From Telluribacter roseus (GTDB taxonomy: Bacteria > Bacteroidota > Bacteroidia > Cytophagales > Spirosomataceae): a stretch of 64,000 nucleotides of DNA. Under the pieces are notes generated by a model. The model was not told where the DNA came from and did not search any database. It was given only the letters and a program-made list of their open reading frames with translations. The translations under genes and the position numbers were made by a program. Location: contig NZ_JAFEUV020000008.1 of the NCBI RefSeq assembly GCF_017355915.2, positions 124,001 to 188,000 on the forward strand, read 5' to 3'. Each line of letters opens with the position of its first letter. Position 1 is the stretch's first letter. Shown piece by piece: positions 38,154 to 47,874 of this stretch.

Positions 38154-40148
38154 ATGAAGATACCAAGCCTACGTCTATGGGTCTTGATCTTTAGCTTATT
38201 GAGCGGACTGAGCGCCTTCGCGCAGGAAGCTGATAAGTCAAAGTATGACCATCATGTACTGTTTCATCCTCTGTTCAACTTTCAGCCCGGTAATGAATAC
38301 CGTACGGGGGGAGGTTCACCCGGCCCGGCCTACTGGCAGAACCGCGCTGATTACAAAATTAATGTGACGCTGGATGAGGCAGCCGCCACCCTGAATGGCG
38401 ATGTAGAAATTACCTATAAGAATAACAGCCCCGAAGCGCTGGAGTTTGTATGGCTACAACTGGATCAGAACGCATTCAGCGCTCATTCGCGTGGTGCCAA
38501 AACTACTCCCATTACCGGAGGCCGCTTTGGGAACCTGGGCTTTGATGGAGGCAATACCATCAAAAGCGTAACAGTACAGCAAGGTAAGGGCAAGGCTACC
38601 GAAGCCAACTACCAAATCACCGATACCCGGATGCAGATCCGCCTGTCGGATCCTGTTAAAGCCAACGGCGATGTCATTAAGATCCGTATTGGCTACTCGT
38701 TCAAGATACCCCAGTATGGCTCAGACCGGATGGGTACCTTACAGACCAAGAATGGGATTATTTACGAGATTGCTCAGTGGTACCCTCGCATGAGCGTATA
38801 TGATGATATCGAAGGCTGGAACCTGCTCCCTTACCTGGGCGCTGGTGAGTTTTACCTCGAGTATGGTGACTTCGAGTATGCCGTTACGGTACCGTGGGAT
38901 CACATAGTAGTAGGCTCCGGCGACCTGATCAACGCCAGCGAAGTACTTACCGGCGAGCAGCTCAGACGCATGGATCAGGCTCGTAAGAGTGACCAGACGG
39001 TCATGATCCGTTCTGCCGAAGAGGTGACCAATCCGGCTTCGCGCCCCAAAAAGTCAGGTACTCAGACGTGGCGGTTCCGCTGTCAGAATGCCCGCGATAT
39101 AGCCTGGGCTACTTCCAAGGCATTTATCTGGGATGCTGCCCGTATCAATCTTCCCAGTGGCAAGACAGCCCTGGCGCAGTCGGTGTATCCGGTTGAGGAC
39201 AGCGGCAGAGAAGGCTGGGGCCGTTCGACCGAGTACGTAAAAGGAAGCATTGAGTTCTACTCCAACTACGTGTACGAATACACCTACCCCGTAGCTACCA
39301 ACGTAGCCGGTATCGTGGGAGGTATGGAGTATCCCGGTATTATATTCTGCAGCCATAGCGACCGTAACGAGGACCTCTGGAACGTAACTGACCACGAGTT
39401 TGGGCACAACTGGTTCCCGATGATCGTGGGTAACAACGAGCGCAAGTACGCCTGGATGGACGAAGGATTCAATACCTTCATCAACTTCCTTTCTACTGAT
39501 AACTTCAACAACGGAGAGTTCCGTAACGATCAGCTGCAGGATCTGCATCGGGTAGCGCCTATGATCCATCGTCCAGGTGCTGACCCTATCATGACCATTC
39601 CGGACGTAGTACAGGCCCGTAACCTGGGCTGGGAGGCCTACTACAAGCCTGCCATTGGTCTGGTGATGCTCCGTGAGCAGGTACTGGGTAAAGAGCGTTT
39701 TGACTACGCCTTCCGCCAGTACGTGAAGCGCTGGGCCTTTAAGCATCCTACTCCTTACGATTTCTTCCGTACTGTTGAGGATGCCGCCGGAGAGGACCTG
39801 GGCTGGTTCTGGAAAGGCTGGTTCTTTGAGAACTACAAGCTGGACCAGGCCGTGAAAGAAGTTACCTACATAGAGCAGAATCCACAGAAAGGTTCAGTTA
39901 TCACCATTGACAATCTGGAGCAGTGGGCTATGCCGGCTACCATCGAACTGGAAGAGGTAAGTGGTAAGAAAACGCGCGTAGAACTGCCGGTGGAAGTATG
40001 GCAGCGCGGTGGAAGCTGGTCTTTCCGTGCTGCTACGGAGCAGCCATTGCGTTCAGTGACGATCGATCCGGACCATAAATTACCGGACGTGAATCCCCGC
40101 AACAATACCTGGAAACCTTCGCCCGTAGGTTCGTCCATGACCAACTAG
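38154..40148 (+). CDS. M1-family metallopeptidase, exported
   Basis: About 664 residues from ATG 38154; [20 protein letters not shown] makes a clean signal peptide ending SAFAQ, whereas an upstream TTG at 38097 would bury it. An N-terminal β-rich domain has [20 protein letters not shown] as in aminopeptidase N. The zinc site is HEFGH ([11 protein letters not shown]) with the third ligand Glu in [11 protein letters not shown] 18 residues on. The usual GAMEN motif is replaced by GGMEYPG ([11 protein letters not shown]), as in bacterial M1 branches. Probably periplasmic peptide turnover. Confidence 0.92.
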   Translation: MKIPSLRLWVLIFSLLSGLSAFAQEADKSKYDHHVLFHPLFNFQPGNEYRTGGGSPGPAYWQNRADYKINVTLDEAAATLNGDVEITYKNNSPEALEFVWLQLDQNAFSAHSRGAKTTPITGGRFGNLGFDGGNTIKSVTVQQGKGKATEANYQITDTRMQIRLSDPVKANGDVIKIRIGYSFKIPQYGSDRMGTLQTKNGIIYEIAQWYPRMSVYDDIEGWNLLPYLGAGEFYLEYGDFEYAVTVPWDHIVVGSGDLINASEVLTGEQLRRMDQARKSDQTVMIRSAEEVTNPASRPKKSGTQTWRFRCQNARDIAWATSKAFIWDAARINLPSGKTALAQSVYPVEDSGREGWGRSTEYVKGSIEFYSNYVYEYTYPVATNVAGIVGGMEYPGIIFCSHSDRNEDLWNVTDHEFGHNWFPMIVGNNERKYAWMDEGFNTFINFLSTDNFNNGEFRNDQLQDLHRVAPMIHRPGADPIMTIPDVVQARNLGWEAYYKPAIGLVMLREQVLGKERFDYAFRQYVKRWAFKHPTPYDFFRTVEDAAGEDLGWFWKGWFFENYKLDQAVKEVTYIEQNPQKGSVITIDNLEQWAMPATIELEEVSGKKTRVELPVEVWQRGGSWSFRAATEQPLRSVTIDPDHKLPDVNPRNNTWKPSPVGSSMTN

Positions 40149-40185
40149 TATAAATGAGGTAGTTATCTGCCAATAAAGTAGCCGT

Positions 40186-40235
40186 AAGAGCCGCTATGAC
40201 CCGATCATCAGGTCATAGCGGCTCTTGTATTTTTG
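40186..40235 (+). terminator. Terminator after M1 peptidase
   Basis: 16-bp perfect stem AAGAGCCGCTATGACC/GGTCATAGCGGCTCTT (40186-40201 with 40211-40226), 9-base loop, then GTATTTTTG. Confidence 0.9.
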
Positions 40236-40292
40236 TATAGGATATCTACCGGATATTTTGCAAATTTAGGAACAATAGAACAGCCATGAATT

Positions 40293-41537
40293 ATGATAAA
40301 GCTGTTGTTCCTTCTGGCGGCTTCATTATTTTATCTGATCCCGATCTGTTCGCGGGCTCAGCAAAAAGCTTTTGGCTTTCATCTGGTACAGCAGCGGAAG
40401 AGTGTGCGGGTACCTTTCAAGCTCCATGCCAATCTGGTCATTGTACCTGTTCAGATCAACAACTCCGATACCCTGCATTTTATCCTGGACTCAGGAGTGA
40501 GTACCATTATCGTTACCGATCCGGAGATTGCCAAGTTCGTCGATAAGGGATATACCCGTACGGTTACGATTGATGGGGTAGGGAACGAGGCATCCCGAAA
40601 AGCCACTGTTAGTATCGGTAATACATTCCGGATGCCACACATCCAGGCCTTCGATCAGAATCTGGTCGTGCTGGAAAACGATATGCTGAAGCTGTCGGAG
40701 TTTCTGGGTACTCCCATTCATGGTATTTTCGGCTATGAGCTATTTGAGCGTTTTGTCATTACTATTGATTTTCGTCGGCAGGAGCTTATCCTGAGGCCGC
40801 CCGAGCACTACCAGTACCGGCGCAAGTACGGCGACAAGCTCCCGATCCAGATTGAGAACCGGCGTCCCTACCTGAGTACTGTACAGATTACCGATAGGGG
40901 AGAGAAGAAGAATGTACAAATGCTACTGGATACGGGAGCCGGGCACGCGCTGATGCTGGATACCTATTCATCCAATGTTTCACTTCCTGATAAGGTAGTC
41001 CGGGTACAGCTGGGAGTGGGATTGGGAGGAGCTGTGAGTGGGCATCTGGGGCGGTTGCCGAAGCTACAGGTGGGACGATTTGAGCTGCATGATGTACTTT
41101 CTTCCTTTCCTGATAACTCCTCGTTCGGGGCCAAGATCAACTCCATGGGCAGACGACAGGGAAATATCGGAGGAGAGCTGCTCCGTCGCTTTGTGGTCAC
41201 ATTCCATTACAAAGGGCAGTACGTTGTGCTGAAGCCCATAAAAAGCGCTCTACGGGAGACGTTTGAACATGATATGAGCGGGCTGGAGCTCCGAGCCAAG
41301 GGCGACAAGTACAACAGCTACGTAGTAGATCACGTGAAGGAAGATTCGCCCGCGTACTATGCCGGAGTGCAGAAAGATGACAAGCTTATGTTTATCAATA
41401 GTACTCCGGCCAGTAATCTGTCACTTACCGAAATAAATAAAACGCTACAGCGTAAAGAAGGAAAGGAGATAGATCTGGTACTGAAGCGTGGGGATGAACT
41501 GATAGTGACGAGCTTTGTATTGAAACGGATCATCTAA
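40293..41537 (+). CDS. Aspartyl protease with C-terminal PDZ domain
   Basis: 414 residues, signal peptide about 1-22 (MIKLLFLLAASLFYLIPICS). It contains two retropepsin-like active-site triads: FILDSGV (near 66) and MLLDTGAGH (near 211), so the two lobes of the protease are probably in one chain. Residues ~325-414 form a PDZ domain (VDHVKEDSPAYYAGVQKDDK, INKTLQRKEGKEIDLVLKRG). Typical of a Bacteroidota family of exported proteases; substrate unknown. An ATG seven bases upstream is in another frame. Confidence 0.9.
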   Translation: MIKLLFLLAASLFYLIPICSRAQQKAFGFHLVQQRKSVRVPFKLHANLVIVPVQINNSDTLHFILDSGVSTIIVTDPEIAKFVDKGYTRTVTIDGVGNEASRKATVSIGNTFRMPHIQAFDQNLVVLENDMLKLSEFLGTPIHGIFGYELFERFVITIDFRRQELILRPPEHYQYRRKYGDKLPIQIENRRPYLSTVQITDRGEKKNVQMLLDTGAGHALMLDTYSSNVSLPDKVVRVQLGVGLGGAVSGHLGRLPKLQVGRFELHDVLSSFPDNSSFGAKINSMGRRQGNIGGELLRRFVVTFHYKGQYVVLKPIKSALRETFEHDMSGLELRAKGDKYNSYVVDHVKEDSPAYYAGVQKDDKLMFINSTPASNLSLTEINKTLQRKEGKEIDLVLKRGDELIVTSFVLKRII

Positions 41538-41572
41538 CAATCCCGCTTTGAGGGAGTGGTTGTGGTACACGT

Positions 41573-41616
41573 ATCATCCAAACAGGCTGCCTGATAGAGC
41601 AGCCTGTTTGGATGAT
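41573..41616. terminator. Inverted repeat between convergent genes
   Basis: 18-bp perfect stem ATCATCCAAACAGGCTGC (41573-41590) with its complement (41599-41616), loop CTGATAGA. No long T-run on either side. It lies between the ends of the aspartyl protease gene and the fabH-like gene, so it may terminate both. Confidence 0.75.
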
Positions 41617-41635
41617 AAGCTATATTGTAGGCTTA

Positions 41636-42580
41636 CTATACCTCTATGAGCATAGCTCCAAAAGAGTAGCCACCTCCAAATACCGTTACGACGATACGGT
41701 CCCCCTTCTTGAAGCGATCCTGGTTTTCGGACAGGGCTATGGCACAGCCGGCACAGCCGGTGTTTCCGTAACGCTGAATGTTGGAGATGAGTTTTTCTTC
41801 CGGAATACCCAGTGTGTTGATGACATTCAAACTAATGCGGTGGTTGGCCTGGTGAGGGATCAGGTAATCCACGTCATTGATGGTTAGTCCGCAACGCTCC
41901 AGTACCTGCTGGCTCACTTTCGGCATGTAGATACAGGCATACTGGAACACATCACGACCATGCGGCATAATAACGCCCCGTTCGTTGGGACGCAGTACTA
42001 CCCCCTCCGTAGCCTTACCACTGGTAGCGGCACCGCCCGTAATCACCTCCTGAATGTACATATCAGAGTCAGACAGGCGCTCCTTTGACAGCAGCAGAGC
42101 CGAGGCTCCATCTCCCCACAGGTGTCCCGATACGGTATCCCGCTCATTGTTGTAGGCCGTGTTATGATCCGACACCACTACAATAGCTTTGGAGGCTTTT
42201 CCCAGAGCGAAGTACCCCTGCACGACCTCAATGGCGTTGATCAGCGACGAGCAGGCCGACGATACCGATACTACCGGAATATCGGGTACCCCTACATAAT
42301 GCTGCACGGCGTGAGCCAAAGATACGATGGTATCGTAAGGCGTATAGGTAGCTCCTACGATCAGATCTATTTCGTTCTTGCTGTAAGGACTTGATTCAAG
42401 CAATAGCTTTACGGCTTCAATAGCCATCGAGGAGGTGTTCTCTCCCTCGCCAGCTTTACGACGTTCACAGATTCCTGTCCGTGAAATGATCCATTCGCTG
42501 GAAAGATTATTTAATTCTGTAAAATACTCATTGCCAACTACTTCTGATGGAAGATAATGGCTTACTTTATTTATATACAT
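41636..42580 (-). CDS. 3-oxoacyl-ACP synthase III (FabH-like)
   Basis: 314 residues, thiolase fold. Catalytic Cys110 lies in SVSSACSSLINA; His in YLIPHQANHR; Asn in RYGNTGCAGCAIAL. The N-terminus ISRTGICERR and GDGASALLL are KASIII hallmarks. It could start fatty-acid chains or serve a special pathway. It stands apart from other fab genes, so it may be one of several FabH paralogs; I leave the symbol blank. Confidence 0.88.
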   Translation of the reverse strand: MYINKVSHYLPSEVVGNEYFTELNNLSSEWIISRTGICERRKAGEGENTSSMAIEAVKLLLESSPYSKNEIDLIVGATYTPYDTIVSLAHAVQHYVGVPDIPVVSVSSACSSLINAIEVVQGYFALGKASKAIVVVSDHNTAYNNERDTVSGHLWGDGASALLLSKERLSDSDMYIQEVITGGAATSGKATEGVVLRPNERGVIMPHGRDVFQYACIYMPKVSQQVLERCGLTINDVDYLIPHQANHRISLNVINTLGIPEEKLISNIQRYGNTGCAGCAIALSENQDRFKKGDRIVVTVFGGGYSFGAMLIEV

Positions 42581-42677
42581 GGTTAAGAAAATGTCTTTAC
42601 AAGAAGCATTTCAAAATACGGCCGAAAGTTAAATATTTCATAGAGGGCGTGGTATTGTATATTTGAACAATTAAATA

Positions 42678-42704
42678 ATAACTTATTATAATTATAATAG
42701 TTAT
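42678..42704. repeat. AT-rich near-palindrome
   Basis: 27 bases in which ATAACTTATTATAA is followed by its near-complement ending AATAGTTAT, with one unpaired T. It lies between the fabH-like gene and the glycosyltransferase gene, just beyond the latter's stop; weak terminator or binding site. Confidence 0.4.
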
Positions 42705-42719
42705 GACTAATCGTTGTAA

Positions 42720-43862
42720 TTAGCTGGTACCTGCTGATACGGGCCCCGCAATACTGCTGTAAAGCCTCAGAAGAAGGCTTTCTTCCAGGTGCCAGTTATA
42801 CTCTTTTTCTACGGCCTGTCTTCCCCGCTGGCCCATGGCCGCGGCTTCGTCCGGGTGTTCAATCAGCCATTGCAGCGCATCAGCTACGGCATCAGCATTA
42901 TACGGAGAAATACAAAATCCGCACTGGTTATGTTCAACTACCTCACGATACAGTGGGAAATCAGACGTAACGACGGGTAGACCCATAGCCATGTACTCGA
43001 ACAGTTTGGTCGTGTAGGAATCGGGGTAGTCGCCTACGGGTTTGAGCAGCGCTATACCGGCTATGGCACCATGAGCATAGGGCAAGGCAACGCGCAAATC
43101 GGTATAGCCATAGAAAGTAAGGTGCGGCTGTACCAACTCAAAGCCCGGTAGAGTATGCGCCTCCTGCCAGTCGAACTGAACGGGGCCGAAAAAATGTACC
43201 CGGAAGTCAGGATATGTGCTTCTCAATTTAACTAAGGCAGCTACCAGCGTATCAAAGGATCTTTCCATAGATATGACGCCACTATAAAAGAACGTCGGAT
43301 AAGCTGGCGCGGGTGAGGCCGCGCCTTTGTACTGATCCACGAAAGGGAGCGATACATAGTTGTGAATGACGGTAGCCGGGTATCGTGTATTTCGGTACTC
43401 TGTAAGGTAGGCATGCTCGGTCAGGACGTACCTGAAGTGGCGCCTGGCCTTGTGGTCAAACCAGCGGAAGAGCTGCTGAAACAGGGGCTCGTTGTTGTAG
43501 CGCTTAAGCGAAAACTTCTTGTACAGGTTTTCCTGTACTTCGTAGATTACCTCAGAGCCCAGCCATCTGAAAAGAAAAGCCATGGGCAGGAGCTCCGGTA
43601 CGAATATATGGACTACCTCCGGCCGTAGCCTCAGGCATTTCCATAGTACTACCGGGTGGCAGAACAGGAGCCGGAAGAGCAGCCTGCTGAAATAGGGCAG
43701 CCGGATCATGGTAGTATGCCTGCCCGAAACGGAGGAAGCCGTAGCATTAGGTAAGGCACAGTATACCTCATACTCACTAGCGAGAGCCGGAGCTATCTTA
43801 TACACAATGCGCGGATCGGTGGGCGGATGTACAGTACTCAGTAGGAGAACGCTGGGCCTCAT
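42720..43862 (-). CDS. Glycosyltransferase family 4 protein
   Basis: 380 residues, GT-B fold. The N-terminal half begins RPSVLLLSTVHPPTDPRIVY, the usual start of sugar-adding GT4 enzymes; the C-terminal donor-binding half has YTTKLFEYMAMGLPVVTSDF with the conserved Glu of the EX7E region. It probably adds a sugar to an envelope glycan. Its ATG overlaps the deoC stop by four bases, so the two are co-translated although their roles look unrelated. Confidence 0.88.
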   Translation of the reverse strand: MRPSVLLLSTVHPPTDPRIVYKIAPALASEYEVYCALPNATASSVSGRHTTMIRLPYFSRLLFRLLFCHPVVLWKCLRLRPEVVHIFVPELLPMAFLFRWLGSEVIYEVQENLYKKFSLKRYNNEPLFQQLFRWFDHKARRHFRYVLTEHAYLTEYRNTRYPATVIHNYVSLPFVDQYKGAASPAPAYPTFFYSGVISMERSFDTLVAALVKLRSTYPDFRVHFFGPVQFDWQEAHTLPGFELVQPHLTFYGYTDLRVALPYAHGAIAGIALLKPVGDYPDSYTTKLFEYMAMGLPVVTSDFPLYREVVEHNQCGFCISPYNADAVADALQWLIEHPDEAAAMGQRGRQAVEKEYNWHLEESLLLRLYSSIAGPVSAGTS

Positions 43863-44518
43863 GCTTCGGTTACGATGGCTACTCCCGCCGAGGTACCTAT
43901 ACGGTCGGCTCCTGCTTCGATAAAGGCAATGGCCTGCTCGCGGGTACGGATACCACCCGAAGCTTTTATCTTAGTATGAGCGGGCAGAATGGACCGCATT
44001 TGCCGCACGGTATCCAGTTCAGCTCCTTTGGGCGAAAAGCCGGTTGAGGTTTTGACAAAGTCAGCACCGGCTTCAACGCATATTTCGCAGGCGGTGTGCA
44101 GTTCAAAGAGGTCCAGGTAGGCCGTTTCGATGATGACCTTGAGCAGCGCGTTCTGCTCGTGGGAGAGGGTAGCCAGCTGGCGAAGCTCTTCGCGTACGCT
44201 GAGGTACGCCATGGACTTAAACTGCGATAGGTTAATGACTACGTCCAGCTCGGTAGCGCCATCACGCAGGGCATTCTCGGCTTCCCGGAGCTTGGTATCG
44301 GTAGTGGAGTACCCCAGCGGAAATCCTATCACGGTGGCGATCTCAATGCGCACCGGGCAGAACTCCAGCATATCTTTGGTATAACCTACATAGGTAGGAG
44401 CCACGCATACTGCCTTAAACTGTTGTATCCAGGCTTCTTCGCAAAGCTTCCGGACGTCGGTTTCACTGGCAGTGGGACTTAGTAAGGTATGATCTATGTA
44501 GGAAGATAAGCTGTTCAT
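43859..44518 (-). CDS. deoC: Deoxyribose-phosphate aldolase
   Basis: 219 residues, class I aldolase, (β/α)8 barrel. It cleaves 2-deoxyribose 5-phosphate to glyceraldehyde 3-phosphate and acetaldehyde. The Schiff-base lysine is in ADFVKTSTGFSPKGA; the second active-site lysine is in TKIKASGGIRT; the start SYIDHTLLSPTASETDV and AVCVAPTYV are typical. Normal length for the short bacterial form. Confidence 0.94.
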   Translation of the reverse strand: MNSLSSYIDHTLLSPTASETDVRKLCEEAWIQQFKAVCVAPTYVGYTKDMLEFCPVRIEIATVIGFPLGYSTTDTKLREAENALRDGATELDVVINLSQFKSMAYLSVREELRQLATLSHEQNALLKVIIETAYLDLFELHTACEICVEAGADFVKTSTGFSPKGAELDTVRQMRSILPAHTKIKASGGIRTREQAIAFIEAGADRIGTSAGVAIVTEA

Positions 44519-44551
44519 AGGGGTATGCTCAATAGGCGGGAAAGATAAAGC

Positions 44552-44578
44552 AAAAACCCCGTCGGTCCGACGGGGCTC
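44552..44578 (-). terminator. Terminator after DUF5606 gene
   Basis: On the minus strand: stem CCCCGTC/GACGGGG (44557-44563 with 44569-44575), loop of five, then TTTTT (the A-run at 44552-44556 on the plus strand). It lies 43 bases after the stop of the gene at 44622. Confidence 0.85.
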
Positions 44579-44621
44579 GCTTTATGTCATCGATCGGCAC
44601 AGGCCGATCGGATATAGCTGA

Positions 44622-45179
44622 TTAGGCTTTGTTCTTTTTGGCCTTGCCACCTTTTGCTTCGGCTTCGTCGCTGGCTTCTACGGGCGCTGACTCTTCTGTT
44701 TCGGCTGTTTCCACAGTGGCTGTATCCACAGTGGCTGTTTCCTCAGCAGTTGTTTCTTCAGTAGCAGCCTCCGCAGGAGCTACAAAAGCCTCGGGTGCAT
44801 ACTGAGACAGGAGGTTGTACCAGTTGATGATCTTCTTGATATCAGAGATGTATACCCGTGAGCGGTCAAACTCCGGCAGTACATCATTCATAAACTCAAT
44901 GAGGTCCTTGTCAGAGGCAGTCTTAGTGTCCAGCTCTACCTCATTACCGTACTTCTCATTGATCTGCATAAATACATCGGCCAGAGGTACGGAGTCCTCA
45001 GCTCCATCGGTGAATACCGATACATCTTTCAGTACCGATACCCGCGCTGTGGGGCCGATCATTGTTTTCTCTCTTTTTTCATTGAGGCTCTCAACGATCA
45101 CACCAGCGCGGCTGGGTTTGAGAATACGGTACAAGCCACTTTTACCCGAAATATTGGCAATCTCTTTTAACAAATCCAT
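44622..45179 (-). CDS. DUF5606 domain protein
   Basis: 185 residues. The N-terminal ~140 residues are the DUF5606 domain seen in Bacteroidota: starts MDLLKEIANISGKSGLYRIL, then GVIVESLNEKREKTMIGPTA. The last ~45 residues are Ala/Thr/Glu/Val-rich low complexity ending in a basic KGGKAKKNKA tail. No signal peptide, so cytoplasmic. Function unknown. Own terminator downstream. Confidence 0.88.
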   Translation of the reverse strand: MDLLKEIANISGKSGLYRILKPSRAGVIVESLNEKREKTMIGPTARVSVLKDVSVFTDGAEDSVPLADVFMQINEKYGNEVELDTKTASDKDLIEFMNDVLPEFDRSRVYISDIKKIINWYNLLSQYAPEAFVAPAEAATEETTAEETATVDTATVETAETEESAPVEASDEAEAKGGKAKKNKA

Positions 45180-45312
45180 ACCTGCAGATTCTTCTTTTAC
45201 ACTTATTTATATATTGATAACTAGATATTTAGCAAACGGATGAGTACTTGAAATCAGGATGAGGCCCGGTTTCTGTCCGCAAAATAACGGAAAGATTAGG
45301 CGGCAAACAACT

Positions 45313-45930
45313 CTACCGCGACCTTGCCTCTTCAAACGCCAGATTATAGTTCTCTATTGTCTCAAGTAAGGCTTCGCGTCCTTCTCCTTTCTCGGATGAG
45401 GTCACAAATATCGGCGGTAGCTCTTCCCACACTTCCAGTAGCTTCTGTTTGTAGCTTTCTACGTGCGTCAGTACCTGATTACTCTTTTTCAGTTTATCTA
45501 CCTTGGTGAATACTATATGAAACGGTACACCATCCTGCCCCAGCTTCTCCATAAATTCAAGATCAACCCGCTGTGGATCGTGGCGACTATCTATCAGCAC
45601 GAAGGTACACACCAGGTTGGGCCGGTTGCGGAGGTAGTTGTCAATCATAGGCTGCCAGCTTTCCCGATCCGTCTTGCTCACCTTGGCATAACCGTAGCCG
45701 GGTAAGTCTACCAGGTACCAGGAGTCATTGATCATAAAATGGTTGATCAGTTGGGTCTTGCCCGGCTGCTGGGACGTTTTAGCCAGATTTTTGCGATCTG
45801 TAAGCATGTTGATCAGCGAAGACTTACCGACGTTGGAGCGTCCGATAAAAGCATACTCCGGCCTATCCGGCTCCGGACACAGGCGGTAGTCAGTATTACT
45901 TGTTACAAATTTCGCTTCTTTAATCTTCAT
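45313..45930 (-). CDS. engB: Ribosome biogenesis GTP-binding protein YihA/EngB
   Basis: 205 residues from ATG 45930 ([17 protein letters not shown]); a more distant ATG at 45981 is less like the family. GTPase motifs: P-loop G30RSNVGKS37, switch-region Thr in [21 protein letters not shown] (G3), TKVD (G4) and SSEKG (G5). EngB aids 50S subunit assembly. Single gene, divergent from the thioredoxin-like gene. Confidence 0.95.
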   Translation of the reverse strand: MKIKEAKFVTSNTDYRLCPEPDRPEYAFIGRSNVGKSSLINMLTDRKNLAKTSQQPGKTQLINHFMINDSWYLVDLPGYGYAKVSKTDRESWQPMIDNYLRNRPNLVCTFVLIDSRHDPQRVDLEFMEKLGQDGVPFHIVFTKVDKLKKSNQVLTHVESYKQKLLEVWEELPPIFVTSSEKGEGREALLETIENYNLAFEEARSR

Positions 45931-46179
45931 GATACACCTGGTTTGTAGGTGTACAAAGGTACACCATTTTTGTCCTAACACCGAATGAACCAGCCTTTAT
46001 GGAGTGTGTATGGGTTGATTAATAGTACAATTAAAATTTATTTTATAATTTGGTGGGACAAAATCCGGAACGCCTCACTACCTCTGAATAATCCGCTCAG
46101 GAGCGAAACGAAAGGCAGGGGCAAAGTCGTTATACAGATACTTGTACTTGAATGTATGGATCAAACAAAACCGAATCTA

Positions 46180-46638
46180 ATGAGAACATTTCAGAGAGTA
46201 GCGTGGGTGTGGGGACTAGTACTATTGGTAGCTACATCAGCGTTGGCTGAGGGTGATAAGAAACCAGCCAAAGCGACGGCTGCGGAAGGAATAGAGTTTA
46301 CGGATGCGGCCTGGGCAGCCGTTGTAAAGAAGGCAAAAGCAGAAAAGAAAATCATTTTCCTGGATGCCTACGCCAGCTGGTGTGGTCCCTGTAAGCTACT
46401 CCAGAAAAATGTGTTTACCCGTCCGGATGTGGGTGAGCTATTCAACAAGAACTTTGTGAACGTGAAGGTAGATATGGAGAAGGGCGAAGGACCTCAACTA
46501 TCCCGTATGTTCCCGCTGGAAGCTTATCCTACCTTGTTCTTTATTGATCCGAACGGAAAAGTACTTAAGAAGGTAATCGGCTACCAGTCGCCCGAGACGC
46601 TGATCAGCATCGGTAAGAGCCTTGTCACCAACCAGTAG
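46180..46638 (+). CDS. Exported thioredoxin-like protein
   Basis: 152 residues from ATG 46180 (MRTFQRVAWVWGLVLLVATS), giving a signal peptide cleaved near ALAEGD; an ATG at 46156 would add eight residues. The thioredoxin domain has the W67CGPC71 redox motif and a cis-Pro in EAYPTLFFIDPNG. Probably a periplasmic disulfide reductase or cytochrome c maturation helper. The 5' region 45931-46179 holds its promoter region but no exact TAnnTTTG match. Confidence 0.88.
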   Translation: MRTFQRVAWVWGLVLLVATSALAEGDKKPAKATAAEGIEFTDAAWAAVVKKAKAEKKIIFLDAYASWCGPCKLLQKNVFTRPDVGELFNKNFVNVKVDMEKGEGPQLSRMFPLEAYPTLFFIDPNGKVLKKVIGYQSPETLISIGKSLVTNQ

Positions 46639-46660
46639 TACTCTCAGATATTCATTAGAA

Positions 46661-46688
46661 GCCCGGCGCCAGCGCCGGGCTTTTTTAT
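46661..46688 (+). terminator. Terminator after thioredoxin-like gene
   Basis: 8-bp GC stem GCCCGGCG/CGCCGGGC (46661-46668 with 46673-46680), loop CCAG, then TTTTTTA. Confidence 0.9.
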
Positions 46689-47818
46689 TAGAAAGTACTC
46701 TGGATTATTTCCACAATCCGACTGCGGTCGTGGTCGGTGAGGTTGGAGCCGGAAGGCAGGCAGAGTCCCCGCTCAAAAAGCTCCTCCGCGACCCGACCTC
46801 CAAAATAGGGAGCATCCCGAAATATCGGCTGCATGTGCATGGGCTTCCAGAGGGGCCGCGACTCTATGCTTTCTTCCTCAAGTCGTAGCCTGACCCTTTC
46901 GCGGGTAGTACCACCGGCCTCCGCCGGATCAATGGTGATACAGCTGAGCCAGCGGTTGGAGTAGGAACCTTCGGGCTCCTGCTGGAAGGCTATACCGGGT
47001 AGATGGCCAAGCTCCTGGGTATAGTAGGTGTAGTTGGCGCGGCGCTGGGCTACCCGTTCGTCCAGTACTTCCAGTTGTCCGCGTCCTATGCCCGCGCATA
47101 CATTGCTCAGGCGGTAGTTGTAGCCAATGTGGGAGTGCTGGTAGTGCGGAGCCGGATCACGCGCCTGCGTAGCCAGGAAGCGAGCCTGATTAATCAGGGC
47201 TTTGTCGTTAGAGAGCAGAGCACCTCCGCCGGAGGTAGTAATGATCTTATTACCGTTGAAGGATAATACACTCATAGTACCGAAAGAGCCAAGCTTCCGC
47301 CCCCGGTAGCTGGAGCCCAGGGCCTCGGCCGCGTCTTCGATAAAGGGTACTTCGTACTTCTCGCATACAGCCAGTACTTCGTCCAGCCGGGCGGGCATTC
47401 CGTACAGATGTACTCCAATAACAGCCTTAGGCCTTTGGGCCTGAGCAGAGTACTTTTTGAGCGCCGTTTCGAGTGCTTCGGGACAGATGTTCCAGGTGGT
47501 AGGTTCGCTGTCTATAAACACAGGCGTAGCTCCCTGGTACACGATGGGATTGGCACTGGCCGCAAACGTGAATGACTGGCACAGTACCAGATCTCCCGGC
47601 CCGACGCCAAGCATCACCAGTGCCAGGTGCAAAGCCGCCGTGCCCGATGATAAGGCCGCGGCATGTGCTGTGCCCACGTAGCTGGCCAGCTCTCCTTCAA
47701 AAGCATTGACGTTAGGCCCAAGTGGGGCTACCCAGTTAGTGTCAAAGGCTTCCTGTACGTACTTAAGTTCATGTCCGCCGAGGTGTGGCGACGACAGCCA
47801 TATCTTATCCTGAGGCAT
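46688..47818 (-). CDS. DegT/DnrJ/EryC1/StrS sugar aminotransferase (PglE-like)
   Basis: 376 residues, PLP-dependent fold type I. It aminates a 4-keto nucleotide sugar. The PLP lysine is in LSFNGNKIITTSGGGALL; the N-terminus IWLSSPHLGGHELKYVQEAF and YVGTAHAAALSSGTAALHLA are typical of the UDP-4-keto-sugar C4 aminotransferases used for bacillosamine (PglE). It is followed on the minus strand side by an acetyltransferase and a phosphoglycosyl transferase upstream in transcription, matching a PglC-PglD-PglE set. Confidence 0.9.
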   Translation of the reverse strand: MPQDKIWLSSPHLGGHELKYVQEAFDTNWVAPLGPNVNAFEGELASYVGTAHAAALSSGTAALHLALVMLGVGPGDLVLCQSFTFAASANPIVYQGATPVFIDSEPTTWNICPEALETALKKYSAQAQRPKAVIGVHLYGMPARLDEVLAVCEKYEVPFIEDAAEALGSSYRGRKLGSFGTMSVLSFNGNKIITTSGGGALLSNDKALINQARFLATQARDPAPHYQHSHIGYNYRLSNVCAGIGRGQLEVLDERVAQRRANYTYYTQELGHLPGIAFQQEPEGSYSNRWLSCITIDPAEAGGTTRERVRLRLEEESIESRPLWKPMHMQPIFRDAPYFGGRVAEELFERGLCLPSGSNLTDHDRSRIVEIIQSTF

Positions 47819-47874
47819 TAGGTAGGGCTCTGGTGGTAGGATGAAAGTGAATTAATGAAGTTCCTGGAAAAGTA

